This document shows, in pieces, positions 16,288 to 23,924 of a stretch of DNA of 64,000 bases (position 1 is the stretch's first letter; each line of letters opens with the position of its first letter). Origin of the DNA: Naasia sp. SYSU D00948 (GTDB lineage: Bacteria; Actinomycetota; Actinomycetes; Actinomycetales; Microbacteriaceae). The position numbers and the translations under genes were made by a program. The notes under the pieces are model-generated. The model searched no databases. It had not been told where the DNA came from and worked only from the letters and a program-made list of their open reading frames with translations. The stretch lies in the NCBI RefSeq assembly GCF_017916515.1, contig NZ_JAFMTA010000001.1, forward strand, positions 372,001 through 436,000, in the 5' to 3' direction.

Positions 16288-17246
16288 CACCGCACCTCCT
16301 TGTCACGGGTCAGGTAGCGCTGGATCAGGGTGACGATGAGGACCAGGACGAAGAACACCAGGGAGATCGCCGAGGCGTAGCCCGTCTGCTGCTGCCGGAA
16401 GCCGGTCTGCACCGCCTGGTAGACGAGGGTCGTCGTCGCGTTGAGCGGACCGCCCTGCGTCATGAGGTTGACCTGCGTGAAGAGGCCGAAGGCGGCGATG
16501 GTGATCGTGATGAGGATGAAGGTCCTCGTCTGCCGCAGGCCCGGCCACGTCACGTTGGCGAACTGCTGCCACTTGGACGCTCCGTCGAGGTCGGCCGCCT
16601 CGTACAGGTCCGCCGGGATCGTCTGCAGTCCGGCGAGCCACACCACCATGTGCAGGCCCATGGCCTGCCATGCGGACATCAGGATGATGGCCAGCAGGGC
16701 TGTCGCCGGGTTCCCCAGCCAGTCCGGCCCCTGGATCCCGAACCTCGCCAGGATCGAGTTGATGAGGCCGTTCGGCTGGTACATGAACAGCCAGAGCATC
16801 GACACCACCACGATCGACGTCACGAGCGGCAGGAAGTAGATCGTCCGGAAGAAGTTCGTCCCGCGCATCTTCGTGTTCACGAGCAGCGCCAGCCCGAGGG
16901 CGAGCCCCGACTGGAACGGGACGATCACGATCGTGAAGATGATCGTGTTCCGCAGTGACGCCCAGAACGTGCCGTTCTCGAAGAGACGGACGAAGTTGTC
17001 GACGCCGATGAACTGAGCCGGCCGGGGCGAGATCAGCTTGGCGTCCGTGAACGCGAGCACGAAGGTGAGCCCGATCGGCACGATGAGGAAGGTGATGATG
17101 AGGACCGCCGCCGGCAGCATCATCAGCCACGCGATGGTGCGCTGATTCCTGCTCCCGGCCGGTCCTCGCCTCCTCGGCGGCGACGGTTCGAGGCGCGCGG
17201 CGACGACCGCCGGCGTCACGGCGCTGGTGCCTGCTGGAGTGGTCAC
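16287..17246 (-). CDS. Sugar ABC transporter permease, MalF-like (CUT1)
   Basis: A 319-residue permease. After a proline/arginine-rich tail, membrane segments begin at about residue 38 (WLMMLPAAVLIITFLIVPIG). The coupling loop is PADLYEAADLDGASKWQQFANVTWPGLRQT, followed by VNLMTQGGPLNATTTLVYQAV, all standard for MalF-type subunits. GTG 17246 is chosen because the tail codons keep the local third-position bias and an AAAGGG site precedes it. It pairs with the MalG-like permease. Confidence 0.9.
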   Translation of the reverse strand: MTTPAGTSAVTPAVVAARLEPSPPRRRGPAGSRNQRTIAWLMMLPAAVLIITFLIVPIGLTFVLAFTDAKLISPRPAQFIGVDNFVRLFENGTFWASLRNTIIFTIVIVPFQSGLALGLALLVNTKMRGTNFFRTIYFLPLVTSIVVVSMLWLFMYQPNGLINSILARFGIQGPDWLGNPATALLAIILMSAWQAMGLHMVVWLAGLQTIPADLYEAADLDGASKWQQFANVTWPGLRQTRTFILITITIAAFGLFTQVNLMTQGGPLNATTTLVYQAVQTGFRQQQTGYASAISLVFFVLVLIVTLIQRYLTRDKEVR

Positions 17247-17280
17247 GGGACGCCCTTTCTCTGCTGAACCGGAGGCGACA

Positions 17281-17306
17281 GGGGTCCGGGCCGGGACCCG
17301 GACCCC
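17281..17306 (-). terminator. Hairpin between binding-protein and permease genes
   Basis: A perfect 10-bp stem (17281-17290 with 17297-17306) and 6-nt loop lie just after the binding-protein stop and before the permease start. Such intra-operon hairpins usually cause partial termination or protect the upstream mRNA, so binding protein is made in excess over permeases. It has no U tract. Confidence 0.6.
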
Positions 17307-17320
17307 CGCGCCGCGCGGGA

Positions 17321-18613
17321 TCACTCGAAGTAGTTGTTCGACTCCTGGTTGGCATCGATGTCGGCGACCGCCTGGTCCAGCGTCTGCTGGGGGTCGGCGC
17401 CGTTCAGGATGTCCTGTGCGGCCGTCTGGAAGGTCGTCGCGATGAACGGGTAGCCCGGTGTCGGAGGCCGGACGAGAGCGAACTCCTCCGAGTAGGTCCG
17501 GAAGATGTTGTTCTCGCCGTCCGGACCGTAGCCCTCCACCTCGGCCGCAGCCGACTCGGTGGTCGGGATGTTCTGCGTGTCGCCGGCGACCTTCGCGACC
17601 CACTCGTCCGCCGCCGCGAACTTCAGATAGGCGAGAGCGCCTTCCTGGTCCTCGCAGGTGGCCGACATCCCCCACTGCCAGGAGCCGCCGCCGATCTTCG
17701 GTCCGTTCCCCGCATCGATCGAGGGCAGGAAGACCACGTCGTCGAAGGCGTCGCGCGTCGCCGTCGCCGTCCACGTGCCGTTGTAGAGGATGGCCGACTT
17801 GCCGTTGATGAAGTCGGCCGCGGGGTCGGCTCCGGACTTCAGCGGGATGTAGCCGTTCGTGACGAGGCTGCGGAACCACGTGGCCCACTCGATCGCCTCG
17901 GGACCGTTCAGGACACCGTCGGCCGACCGGTAGTCGTCACGGTTGATCAGGTCGCCGCCGAAGCTCTGCAGAAGGGGCGAGTAGGCGTACGGCCACCACT
18001 CCCCGGTGAAGCTCGTCGCGAAGTCCGCCGGGTACTCGAACTGGCCGGTGGCCTTCAGCGTCTCCAGCGCGGCGTTGAACTCGTCGACGGTCCAGGGCTG
18101 CTCGACGGTCGGGATGCGGATCCCGTTGTCGTTCAGATACGACTCCCGCGAGACCATCGTGAGCGCCACGTCGTAGTAGCCGTACGAGTAGATCTGGTCC
18201 TCGTAGGTGCCCACCGTCGACGGGAGGTAGTCGGCCACGAGATCCTCGATCCCTTCGAGCGGTGCGAGGTAGCCCGCCCACGCCCAGTTCGGGACGTTGG
18301 GACCGTCGATGTCGAGGATGCAGGGCAGGCTCTTGGACGAGGCGGCCGCGACCACCGACTGGTTGTAGGAGTCCTGCGGAAAGGCCTGCACCTTGACCGT
18401 GTACTCCTCCTGGCTCTCGTTGAACGCGTCGACGATCGCCTCGATCGCTGCCAGCTCGGCTTCGTTGCCGGCGTTGTGGGTCCACATGGCGATCTCGCCC
18501 TCGGCGGTGCCCCCGCCGCCTCCTCCACGCCCGGAGGCGCACGAGGCGAGGGCGATCGGGATCGTGAGAATGGCGACGAATGTGCAGGCGCGCTTTCTTG
18601 CTGTGGTTGACAC
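17321..18613 (-). CDS. Sugar ABC transporter substrate-binding lipoprotein (CUT1)
   Basis: A 430-residue extracellular lipoprotein. The signal peptide ends with lipobox LASC (Cys near residue 24) followed by a polyglycine linker. The mature part is a family 1 binding protein: IAMWTHNAGNEAELAAIEAIVDAFNES, the NGKSAILYNGTWTATA block and PFIATTFQTAAQDILNG at the end. It leads the importer operon, and the two hydrolases and fructokinase downstream suggest a fructo-oligosaccharide or sucrose ligand. GTG start with a GAGGA site upstream. Confidence 0.92.
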   Translation of the reverse strand: MSTTARKRACTFVAILTIPIALASCASGRGGGGGGTAEGEIAMWTHNAGNEAELAAIEAIVDAFNESQEEYTVKVQAFPQDSYNQSVVAAASSKSLPCILDIDGPNVPNWAWAGYLAPLEGIEDLVADYLPSTVGTYEDQIYSYGYYDVALTMVSRESYLNDNGIRIPTVEQPWTVDEFNAALETLKATGQFEYPADFATSFTGEWWPYAYSPLLQSFGGDLINRDDYRSADGVLNGPEAIEWATWFRSLVTNGYIPLKSGADPAADFINGKSAILYNGTWTATATRDAFDDVVFLPSIDAGNGPKIGGGSWQWGMSATCEDQEGALAYLKFAAADEWVAKVAGDTQNIPTTESAAAEVEGYGPDGENNIFRTYSEEFALVRPPTPGYPFIATTFQTAAQDILNGADPQQTLDQAVADIDANQESNNYFE

Positions 18614-18902
18614 GGGGAATTCCTCGGAATAGTCGGGCGCACTGAAAAGCGCGCGGTGGCATGCGCAGGGAGGCGAGCGGAAAACGGCGCGGCGGAAAAA
18701 GGCTGAGCCGAGGCGTCGGATCGGCCCGGATTTACAGGGGAGGCGGGCCGAACGGTGCGGACAGGACCGGCTTCTCTGCGTCGGTTCCTGCCAAACAATT
18801 CGAGACTTGTCTTTCTCGAAACGAGGAACTTATCACCGGGCCGTCCGCGCCACAAGACGGAGATTCCGGCCATTCATTCGTTGCCGGGAAGCACATTTCC
18901 GA
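18614..18902. other. Promoter-containing intergenic region of the importer operon
   Basis: No credible gene in this 289-bp stretch (it forms a 357-bp gap together with the following hairpin). It is locally AT-rich around 18790-18835 and holds the inverted repeat at 18799-18820. The importer mRNA must start here, giving a leader of roughly 100 nt or more. No clear -10/-35 pair could be assigned. Confidence 0.4.
18799..18820. promoter_or_regulatory. Inverted repeat, possible operator
   Basis: TTCGAGA (18799-18805) and TCTCGAA (18814-18820) form a perfect 7-8-7 inverted repeat in the AT-rich part of the region upstream of the sugar importer. It does not resemble the CG-centred palindrome before the LacI gene at 15024, so a different regulator may act here. 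Confidence 0.4.
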
Positions 18903-18969
18903 CCCGTCGAGATGCCACCTGGTGCTCCTATCGGCGGCGGATGGGAGCACCAGGTGTCACTTCGACGGG
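18903..18969 (-). terminator. Long hairpin terminator directly after a LacI gene
   Basis: Arms 18903-18928 and 18944-18969 pair over 26 bp with three mismatches around a loop of 15 nt. The stem begins one base after the stop codon of the LacI gene at 18971. Its length is more than a typical actinobacterial terminator needs. Confidence 0.75.
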
Positions 18970-18970
18970 A

Positions 18971-19990
18971 TCAGGCGGGCGGGGCCGCCGTCGTCGAGCG
19001 GATCACGAGGTCGAAGCCGAGGGGCTCGTTGCCCTCGCCGTCCTCGCTCGGGGCCGCATCCCTGCCGAGCTCGGAGAGCAGGAGCTCGACCGCCCTCGCG
19101 CCCTGGTTCCCGGGGTACTGCGCAACGGTCGTCAGCCCGAAGAACGGCGCGAGCTCGTGGTCGTCGATGCCCACGACGGACAGGTCCTCGGGGACGCGCA
19201 GGCCGATCTCGCGCGCGGCGAGGATCGCCCCGATCGCCATCTCGTCGGACGCCGCGAAGATCGCCGTGGGGCGCCGCTCGGGATCCGCGAGGAAGCGCGC
19301 GGCCACCGCGTGGCCGCCGGCGATGGTGAAGTCGGCGGGCTCCACGAGGCCCGGATCCGGCTCGATCCCCGCGTTCCGCAGCGCGAGCTCGTACCCCACG
19401 CGCCGGTTGAGCGGCAGGTGGAAGTCGTATCCGCCGCCGCCGCCGGCGATGTGCGCGATGCGGCGGTGCCCGAGCGCGGTCAGGTGATCGGTCGCGATCC
19501 TGGAGATCTCGATGTCGTCGATGCTGAGCGTCCGCAGGCCGGGGATCGGCCCGCCGACGCACACGATCGGCTTGCCGATCTCGTGCAGCCTCCGGACCTC
19601 CTCGGTCGTCACCTCGAGGCTGATCGCGATGAGGCCGTCCACCCGCTGGCGGAACAGGAACTGCTCGAAGACGCTGCGGCGCGTGTCGACGCCGCCGCCG
19701 AGGTTGTAGAGCGTCAGGTCGTACCCCGCCGCGAGCAGGGCGTTCTGCGCGGCCTCGAGCACCTGGGCGTAGAACCACCGGTTGAGGAAGGGGACGATGA
19801 CGCCGACCGCCCGCGTGCGGCCGGACGCCAGACCGGAGGCGTTCGACGACACCACGTAGCCGAGCTCCCGCGCCGCCTCGAGCACCTGCTGCCGGGTCGC
19901 CTCGGACACCGGCCCTCGACCGCTGAGGGCTCGGGAGACGGTCGCGGGCGAGACGCCCACGGCCCGCGCGACGTCGTCGATGCCGATCAC
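18971..19990 (-). CDS. LacI-family transcriptional regulator
   Basis: A 339-residue regulator. [33 protein letters not shown] (residues 4-33); hinge [12 protein letters not shown]; effector domain with [38 protein letters not shown] and [27 protein letters not shown] 19990 with a GAGG site 5 nt upstream. It stands alone, ending in a strong hairpin, with the fructan importer beyond it on the same strand. A LacI-type site TGCAAGCGCTTCCA lies 120 nt upstream, so it probably autoregulates. The target operon and ligand are unknown. Confidence 0.9.
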   Translation of the reverse strand: MIGIDDVARAVGVSPATVSRALSGRGPVSEATRQQVLEAARELGYVVSSNASGLASGRTRAVGVIVPFLNRWFYAQVLEAAQNALLAAGYDLTLYNLGGGVDTRRSVFEQFLFRQRVDGLIAISLEVTTEEVRRLHEIGKPIVCVGGPIPGLRTLSIDDIEISRIATDHLTALGHRRIAHIAGGGGGYDFHLPLNRRVGYELALRNAGIEPDPGLVEPADFTIAGGHAVAARFLADPERRPTAIFAASDEMAIGAILAAREIGLRVPEDLSVVGIDDHELAPFFGLTTVAQYPGNQGARAVELLLSELGRDAAPSEDGEGNEPLGFDLVIRSTTAAPPA

Positions 19991-20065
19991 GCAGACCTCA
20001 CCGCTTCAGCGTAGCGGCGGCGGCAGGGCGTCCCGCGCCCGCCGTCGCCCGCTCGGCGACGGCGC

Positions 20066-20124
20066 ATGGTAGCGCCGTCGCGCCGGGAGGCAACCCCCTT
20101 CGAGCGGAGTTGCAAGCGCTTCCA
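20066..20124 (-). promoter_or_regulatory. Promoter and LacI-type site upstream of the LacI gene
   Basis: On the minus strand a TTGCCT -35 (20088-20093), 16-bp spacer and TACCAT -10 (20066-20071) precede the LacI gene. TGCAAGCGCTTCCA (20111-20124) has the AAGCGCTT core common to LacI/CcpA-type operators, lies upstream of this promoter and 22 nt before the small plus-strand ORF at 20146, and could control both directions. Confidence 0.55.
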
Positions 20125-20145
20125 GTTCGGACCACGGTGTTCGGC

Positions 20146-20247
20146 ATGAACCGTCCCTCGTCCTTCCCCACCCGCTGCGAGTGCCGCCACCTGTGCAGCA
20201 ACCCGAGCTGCCAGCACGGGCCGGAGTGCGACTCCTGCATCGAGTGA
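20146..20247 (+). CDS. Small cysteine-rich protein, 33 residues (hypothetical)
   Basis: A 34-codon ORF (ATG to TGA) encoding a peptide with six cysteines and two histidines, spaced C-x-C-x3-C-x4-C-x5-C-x2-C with His14 and His23 between them, ending CDSCIE. Of 32 codons after the ATG, 31 end in G or C, while the first two codon positions together are only about 56% G+C. That contrast is the coding signature of this genome and is not expected of spacer DNA. The layout suggests a tiny zinc- or metal-binding module. It is not a leader peptide in any obvious sense, because no plus-strand gene follows; the AraC gene is convergent. No strong ribosome binding site is seen. A LacI-type site lies 22 nt upstream of its ATG. 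Function unknown. Confidence 0.6.
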   Translation: MNRPSSFPTRCECRHLCSNPSCQHGPECDSCIE

Positions 20248-20310
20248 CGCCGGCATCTCCGGTCTCGTCGCACTGATCCCAGTGGGACTCCTGGACGCCG
20301 TCCTTCGTGC

Positions 20311-21261
20311 TCAGGCGTGGAGGACGGTTCGCGGATTGACGCCGTAGGCCTCCCGGTGGTGCCGCGCGAAGCGGCCGGCGTCGGCGAAGCCCCAGCGGAG
20401 CGCGACCGCTCGGACGGTGTCGCCGCGGGACGGGTCCCCGCGCTCGAGGTCCGCGTGCGCCGCGCTGAGGCGCACGGACCGGAGGTACTGCGCCGGTGTG
20501 ACCGCCGAGAACACGGCGAACGCGCGGAGGATCTCCGTTCCGGAGACCCCGACGAACTGGGCGGCGTCCTCGACCGTGATGGGCAGGGACGCGTAGTCCT
20601 CGAAGAAGCGGCGGGCGCGACGGTGCACCACGGCGAGGCCCGCCACCGAGAAGGCCCGGGTGTCCCGGTCGCCTCGGAGCTGGAATCCCTCGAGCACGGC
20701 CACGGCGAGGCTGCGGTACAGGGACGCGCGGACGAGGGGGCTCTCGAACGCGTCGCCCGCCATCATCTCGCGCGCGCGCTCCACGACGCCCCGGAAGTAG
20801 CGGGCAAGGCGCTCCGACGCCGGGAGCGGGGACTCGAAGCGGACCCTGCCCGCGGACCCGCCGTACAGGAGGGCCGCCGTCCGCGCGACGGCCGCCCGGT
20901 CGAGGCTGAGCATGACGGCGTCGAGAGGACCCCACTCCGCCGCCATCGCGTCCCCTGCCTGGAGCAGCACGGCATCGGACGCGGTGCCGCGTGTGCCCCG
21001 GACCTCCCAGTCCAGCCGCCCCGACACCGCGAAGCCGGCGGTGAGGTAGTCACCGAGGACGCTCGTCCCCGTCATGCCGCCCGTGAAGACGGTCCGGCCG
21101 ATCGACACGCGGTCGGTCCCGTGGAACTCCTCCTCGAACCGGAAGGGCGTCCCGGGCGTCGCCGGGCGCATGCGCGCCTTGAGGTAGGAGCCCAGGAGCG
21201 CCTCCTCGGCCACCTCCGGATCCGCCGTGCGGAACTCGTGGTGGAGCACCTTCGCGGTCAT
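20311..21261 (-). CDS. AraC-family transcriptional regulator
   Basis: A 316-residue regulator with a C-terminal double HTH (about residues 215-316): the first HTH around ITVEDAAQFVGVSGTEILRAFAVFSAVTPAQYLRSVRL and the second ending DTVRAVALRWGFADAGRFARHHREAYGVNPR, the AraC signature. The N-terminal 200 residues resemble the cupin-like AraC-binding-like domain. A GAGG site precedes the ATG and TACCTT upstream is a plausible -10. It is divergent from the aldo/keto reductase gene and separated by 125 bp, so that gene may be its target. Confidence 0.88.
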   Translation of the reverse strand: MTAKVLHHEFRTADPEVAEEALLGSYLKARMRPATPGTPFRFEEEFHGTDRVSIGRTVFTGGMTGTSVLGDYLTAGFAVSGRLDWEVRGTRGTASDAVLLQAGDAMAAEWGPLDAVMLSLDRAAVARTAALLYGGSAGRVRFESPLPASERLARYFRGVVERAREMMAGDAFESPLVRASLYRSLAVAVLEGFQLRGDRDTRAFSVAGLAVVHRRARRFFEDYASLPITVEDAAQFVGVSGTEILRAFAVFSAVTPAQYLRSVRLSAAHADLERGDPSRGDTVRAVALRWGFADAGRFARHHREAYGVNPRTVLHA

Positions 21262-21373
21262 CGCATCGCCTCTCGGACAGAAGGTACGCGCCGGATCCCG
21301 CCGGCGTAACGCCTGAGGCGGAACTGTGCCGGAATCGGCTTCCGGTCCCCACCGACTCCCCTGCCGGGAGGCG

Positions 21374-21379
21374 TAGCCT
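21374..21379 (+). promoter_or_regulatory. -10 element TAGCCT, leaderless promoter
   Basis: TAGCCT ends 7 nt before the ATG of the aldo/keto reductase. The start codon is then at or within a base of the expected transcription start, implying a leaderless mRNA. No ribosome binding site precedes this ATG. Confidence 0.6.
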
Positions 21380-21386
21380 GCCGAGC

Positions 21387-22220
21387 ATGGCTTCCCCTGT
21401 CCCCCTGCTCTCCCTCACGAGCGGCGCACTGATCCCCCAGATCGGCTTCGGAGTCTTCCGGGTGCCGCCCGAGGAGACGCAGCGCGTCGTGGAGGACGCG
21501 CTCGAGGTCGGCTACCGCCACATCGACACGGCGACCGGCTACGAGAACGAGGCGGAGGTGGGCGCCGCGATCCGCGCCTCGGGGCTCGCGCGCGAGGACG
21601 TGTTCGTGACCACGAAGCTGCGCAACGACCACCACAAGGAGCAGGACGTCGACGGCGCCTTCCAGCGCAGCCTGGACGCCCTCGGCCTCGGCTACATCGA
21701 CCTGTACCTGATCCATTGGCCGATGCCGGCGAACGACCGCTACGTGAACACCTGGCGACGCTTCGAGCACTTCGCCGCCGACGGGCGGGCACGGAGCATC
21801 GGCGTGAGCAACTTCCTGATCCCGCACCTGGAGCGCGTTCTCGCGGAGAGCGACACGGTGCCCGCCGTGAACCAGGTGGAGCTGCACCCCGTCTTCGCTC
21901 AGCCCGAGCTGCGGGCGTTCCACGAGCGGCACGGGATCCGCACCGAGGCGTGGGGGCCCCTCGGGCAGAACAAGTACGACCTCTTCGGCCTCGCGCCGAT
22001 CCGGGACGCCGCGGCGGCGCACGGCGTCACACCCGCGCAGGTCGTGCTGCGCTGGCACCTGCAGCTCGGCAGCATCGTCATCCCGAAGTCGAGCTCGAAG
22101 CAGCGGATGGCCGAGAACATCGCCATCACCGATTTCGAGCTGTCCGCCGGGGAGATGGCGGCGATCGGCGCCCTCGACGAGGGGCGCCGCGTCGGCGGGA
22201 ACCCGGAGGAGGTCAATTGA
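21387..22220 (+). CDS. Aldo/keto reductase
   Basis: A 277-residue NADPH-dependent (alpha/beta)8 reductase. Catalytic tetrad positions are visible: Asp and Tyr in GYRHIDTATGYENE (D47, Y52 region), Lys in FVTTKL and His in LIHWPMP. The NADPH phosphate-binding IPKSSSKQRMAENI is near the C terminus. It belongs to the 2,5-diketo-gluconate reductase-like AKR5 group often seen in actinobacteria. The stop is followed 31 nt later by a small coiled-coil protein gene. Confidence 0.92.
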   Translation: MASPVPLLSLTSGALIPQIGFGVFRVPPEETQRVVEDALEVGYRHIDTATGYENEAEVGAAIRASGLAREDVFVTTKLRNDHHKEQDVDGAFQRSLDALGLGYIDLYLIHWPMPANDRYVNTWRRFEHFAADGRARSIGVSNFLIPHLERVLAESDTVPAVNQVELHPVFAQPELRAFHERHGIRTEAWGPLGQNKYDLFGLAPIRDAAAAHGVTPAQVVLRWHLQLGSIVIPKSSSKQRMAENIAITDFELSAGEMAAIGALDEGRRVGGNPEEVN

Positions 22221-22251
22221 TCCGCCCTCCGAGCGCTGAGCGGAGCCCGCC

Positions 22252-22845
22252 ATGGTGTGGAGACTGAGGCGGCGGGCGCGCAGCGGGGCCGACGGAGCGG
22301 GCCCCGCCGCGGCCGAGCCGTCATCCGAGACGCACACCGACGAGGGGCTCCTGATCGCCGCCACCGCGATCCGCCTCGGAGCGAAGAACCGCCTCATCGT
22401 GCACGCCCTGCGCGACGGCGAGCCCTTCGACCGTGAGTGGTTCACGGAGACGCTGCGCGAGGACGTCGAGGCGCTGGCGGAGGAGCGGGAGTCCGACGCG
22501 CAGAGGCTCGCGGCGGCCCGCGCCTCCGCCCGACGCCGGCTCGGCCGTCCCCGGCACTTTCACGACTACCGCCACGCGGATGTGCGCAGGCTCGCGCTGC
22601 GCGAGCAGGCGGATCTCGAGCTCGCGCAGCGGCTCCGGGCGCTGCTCGGCGAGGAGGAGTTCGTCGGCGAGACCCTGACGGCAGCCCAGGAGTCGGCGCT
22701 CGACGAGATCCTCAGCGCCGAGCAGGCGCGCCGAGCGGAGCTCGCCGGCTTCGTCGCGGACGACCGGTACATCGCGGAGCGGGAGGAGCGCCTGGCCGCG
22801 CTGCGGAGCGACCTCGAGGCCCTGCAGCGAGCCAGGAGCTGGTGA
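22252..22845 (+). CDS. Hypothetical charged coiled-coil protein
   Basis: A 197-residue soluble protein, not recognised. The N terminus is basic and low in complexity. Residues 35-60 form an LLIAATAIRLGAKNRLIVHALRDG segment, and the remainder is rich in Glu, Arg and Ala with repeated EEREs-type heptads (LAEERESDAQRLAAARASARRR, AEREERLAALRSDLEALQRARSW), suggesting long helices or a coiled coil. Codon bias is fully typical, so it is a real gene. It may share a transcript with the aldo/keto reductase. Confidence 0.7.
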   Translation: MVWRLRRRARSGADGAGPAAAEPSSETHTDEGLLIAATAIRLGAKNRLIVHALRDGEPFDREWFTETLREDVEALAEERESDAQRLAAARASARRRLGRPRHFHDYRHADVRRLALREQADLELAQRLRALLGEEEFVGETLTAAQESALDEILSAEQARRAELAGFVADDRYIAEREERLAALRSDLEALQRARSW

Positions 22846-22860
22846 GCCTCGCCTGCGCCG

Positions 22861-23892
22861 TCAACCGAAGAGGAGCGCAGCCTCCTCGTAGCGGCTGCTC
22901 GGCACGGTGTTGAGCGCCGACGTCGCGTCCGAGATCGGGACGGTGACGATCTCGCGGCCGCGCAGGGCGACCATGCTGCCCCAGTCCTTGCGCTCGATCG
23001 CCGCCATGGCGTGCATGCCGAGGCGCGTCGCGAGCACGCGGTCGTAGGCGCTCGGGACGCCGCCGCGCTGCATATGGCCGAGCGTCACCTCGCGTGACTC
23101 GATGCCCGTCCGCTCCTCGATCATCGGAGCGAGGATCTCGCCGATGCCGCCGAGCCGGGGCCGGTGGAAGGCGTCGAGGCCCTTGTGCGAGTGCGGCTGC
23201 TCCATGCCGGTCAGGCGGAAGCCCTCGGAGACGACGATGACGGGCGCCCGTCCGCGGTCCACCACGCTCGTGGCCCAGCCGCAGATCGTCTCGATCGACT
23301 CCGGCTGCTCCGGGATGAGGATCGCGTGCGCTCCGCCCGCCATGCCGGCGTGCAGGGCGATCCAGCCCACGTGGCGGCCCATCACCTCGACGACGATGCA
23401 CCGCCGGTGGGACTCGGCGGTGGTGCGCACCCGGTCGATGGCCTCGGTCGCGATCTCGACAGCCGTGTCGAAGCCGAACGCGTAGTCGGTGGCCGCGAGG
23501 TCGTTGTCGATGGTCTTGGGCACGCCGACGATCGGGATGCCCGCGTCGGAGAGCCGGAGCGCTGCCGTCAGGGTGCCCTCGCCGCCGATCGCGATGATGC
23601 CGTCCAGGCCGTGCGACTCGAGCACCTTGCGGATGTTGTCCGGCCCGCCGTGCTCGCCCTCGAAGGGATTGGTGCGCGAGGAGCCGAGGATCGTCCCGCC
23701 CTGGCGCGCCAGTCCCCGGACCGAGTGCCGGTCGAGGTGCATCCAGTCGTTCTCGACGAGTCCCTTCCAGCCCCAGCGGAACCCGACGAACTCGTGGGCG
23801 TCGTACGAGCGGTCGCCGACGAGCACCGCCCCGCGGATGACCGCGTTCAGTCCCGGACAGTCTCCGCCCGAAGTCAGGATCCCGACCTTCAC
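22861..23892 (-). CDS. pfkA: 6-phosphofructokinase
   Basis: A 343-residue phosphofructokinase, a cytoplasmic glycolytic enzyme. Motifs: GILTSGGDCPGLNAVIRG (phosphoryl-donor loop), RQGGTILGSSRTNPF, GGEGTL, PKTIDNDL (catalytic Asp in TIDND), VEVMGRHVGWIALH and a GHMQRGG-type end. The GGEGT glycine (position 104 in E. coli numbering) indicates ATP use, while the Lys in PKTIDND (position 124) is the residue typical of pyrophosphate enzymes. The combination is known for actinobacterial group III enzymes. It stands alone on the minus strand, with 15 bp to the convergent gene. Confidence 0.93.
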   Translation of the reverse strand: MKVGILTSGGDCPGLNAVIRGAVLVGDRSYDAHEFVGFRWGWKGLVENDWMHLDRHSVRGLARQGGTILGSSRTNPFEGEHGGPDNIRKVLESHGLDGIIAIGGEGTLTAALRLSDAGIPIVGVPKTIDNDLAATDYAFGFDTAVEIATEAIDRVRTTAESHRRCIVVEVMGRHVGWIALHAGMAGGAHAILIPEQPESIETICGWATSVVDRGRAPVIVVSEGFRLTGMEQPHSHKGLDAFHRPRLGGIGEILAPMIEERTGIESREVTLGHMQRGGVPSAYDRVLATRLGMHAMAAIERKDWGSMVALRGREIVTVPISDATSALNTVPSSRYEEAALLFG

Positions 23893-23924
23893 GCTGCTCG
23901 CCTCCCTCGCCGCCGACGGCGGTC

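Noticed and set aside
17246-17888. In-frame N-terminal extension of the MalF-like permease
   Set aside because: The extension runs antisense-like through the binding-protein gene in another frame and has no permease character. GTG 17246 gives the normal length.
20222-20294. Two copies of AGTG-S-GACTCCTG around the end of the small ORF
   Set aside because: A 12-of-13 match over such a short length is weak, and one copy is within coding sequence. Possibly a trace of duplication, but not supportable as a repeat.
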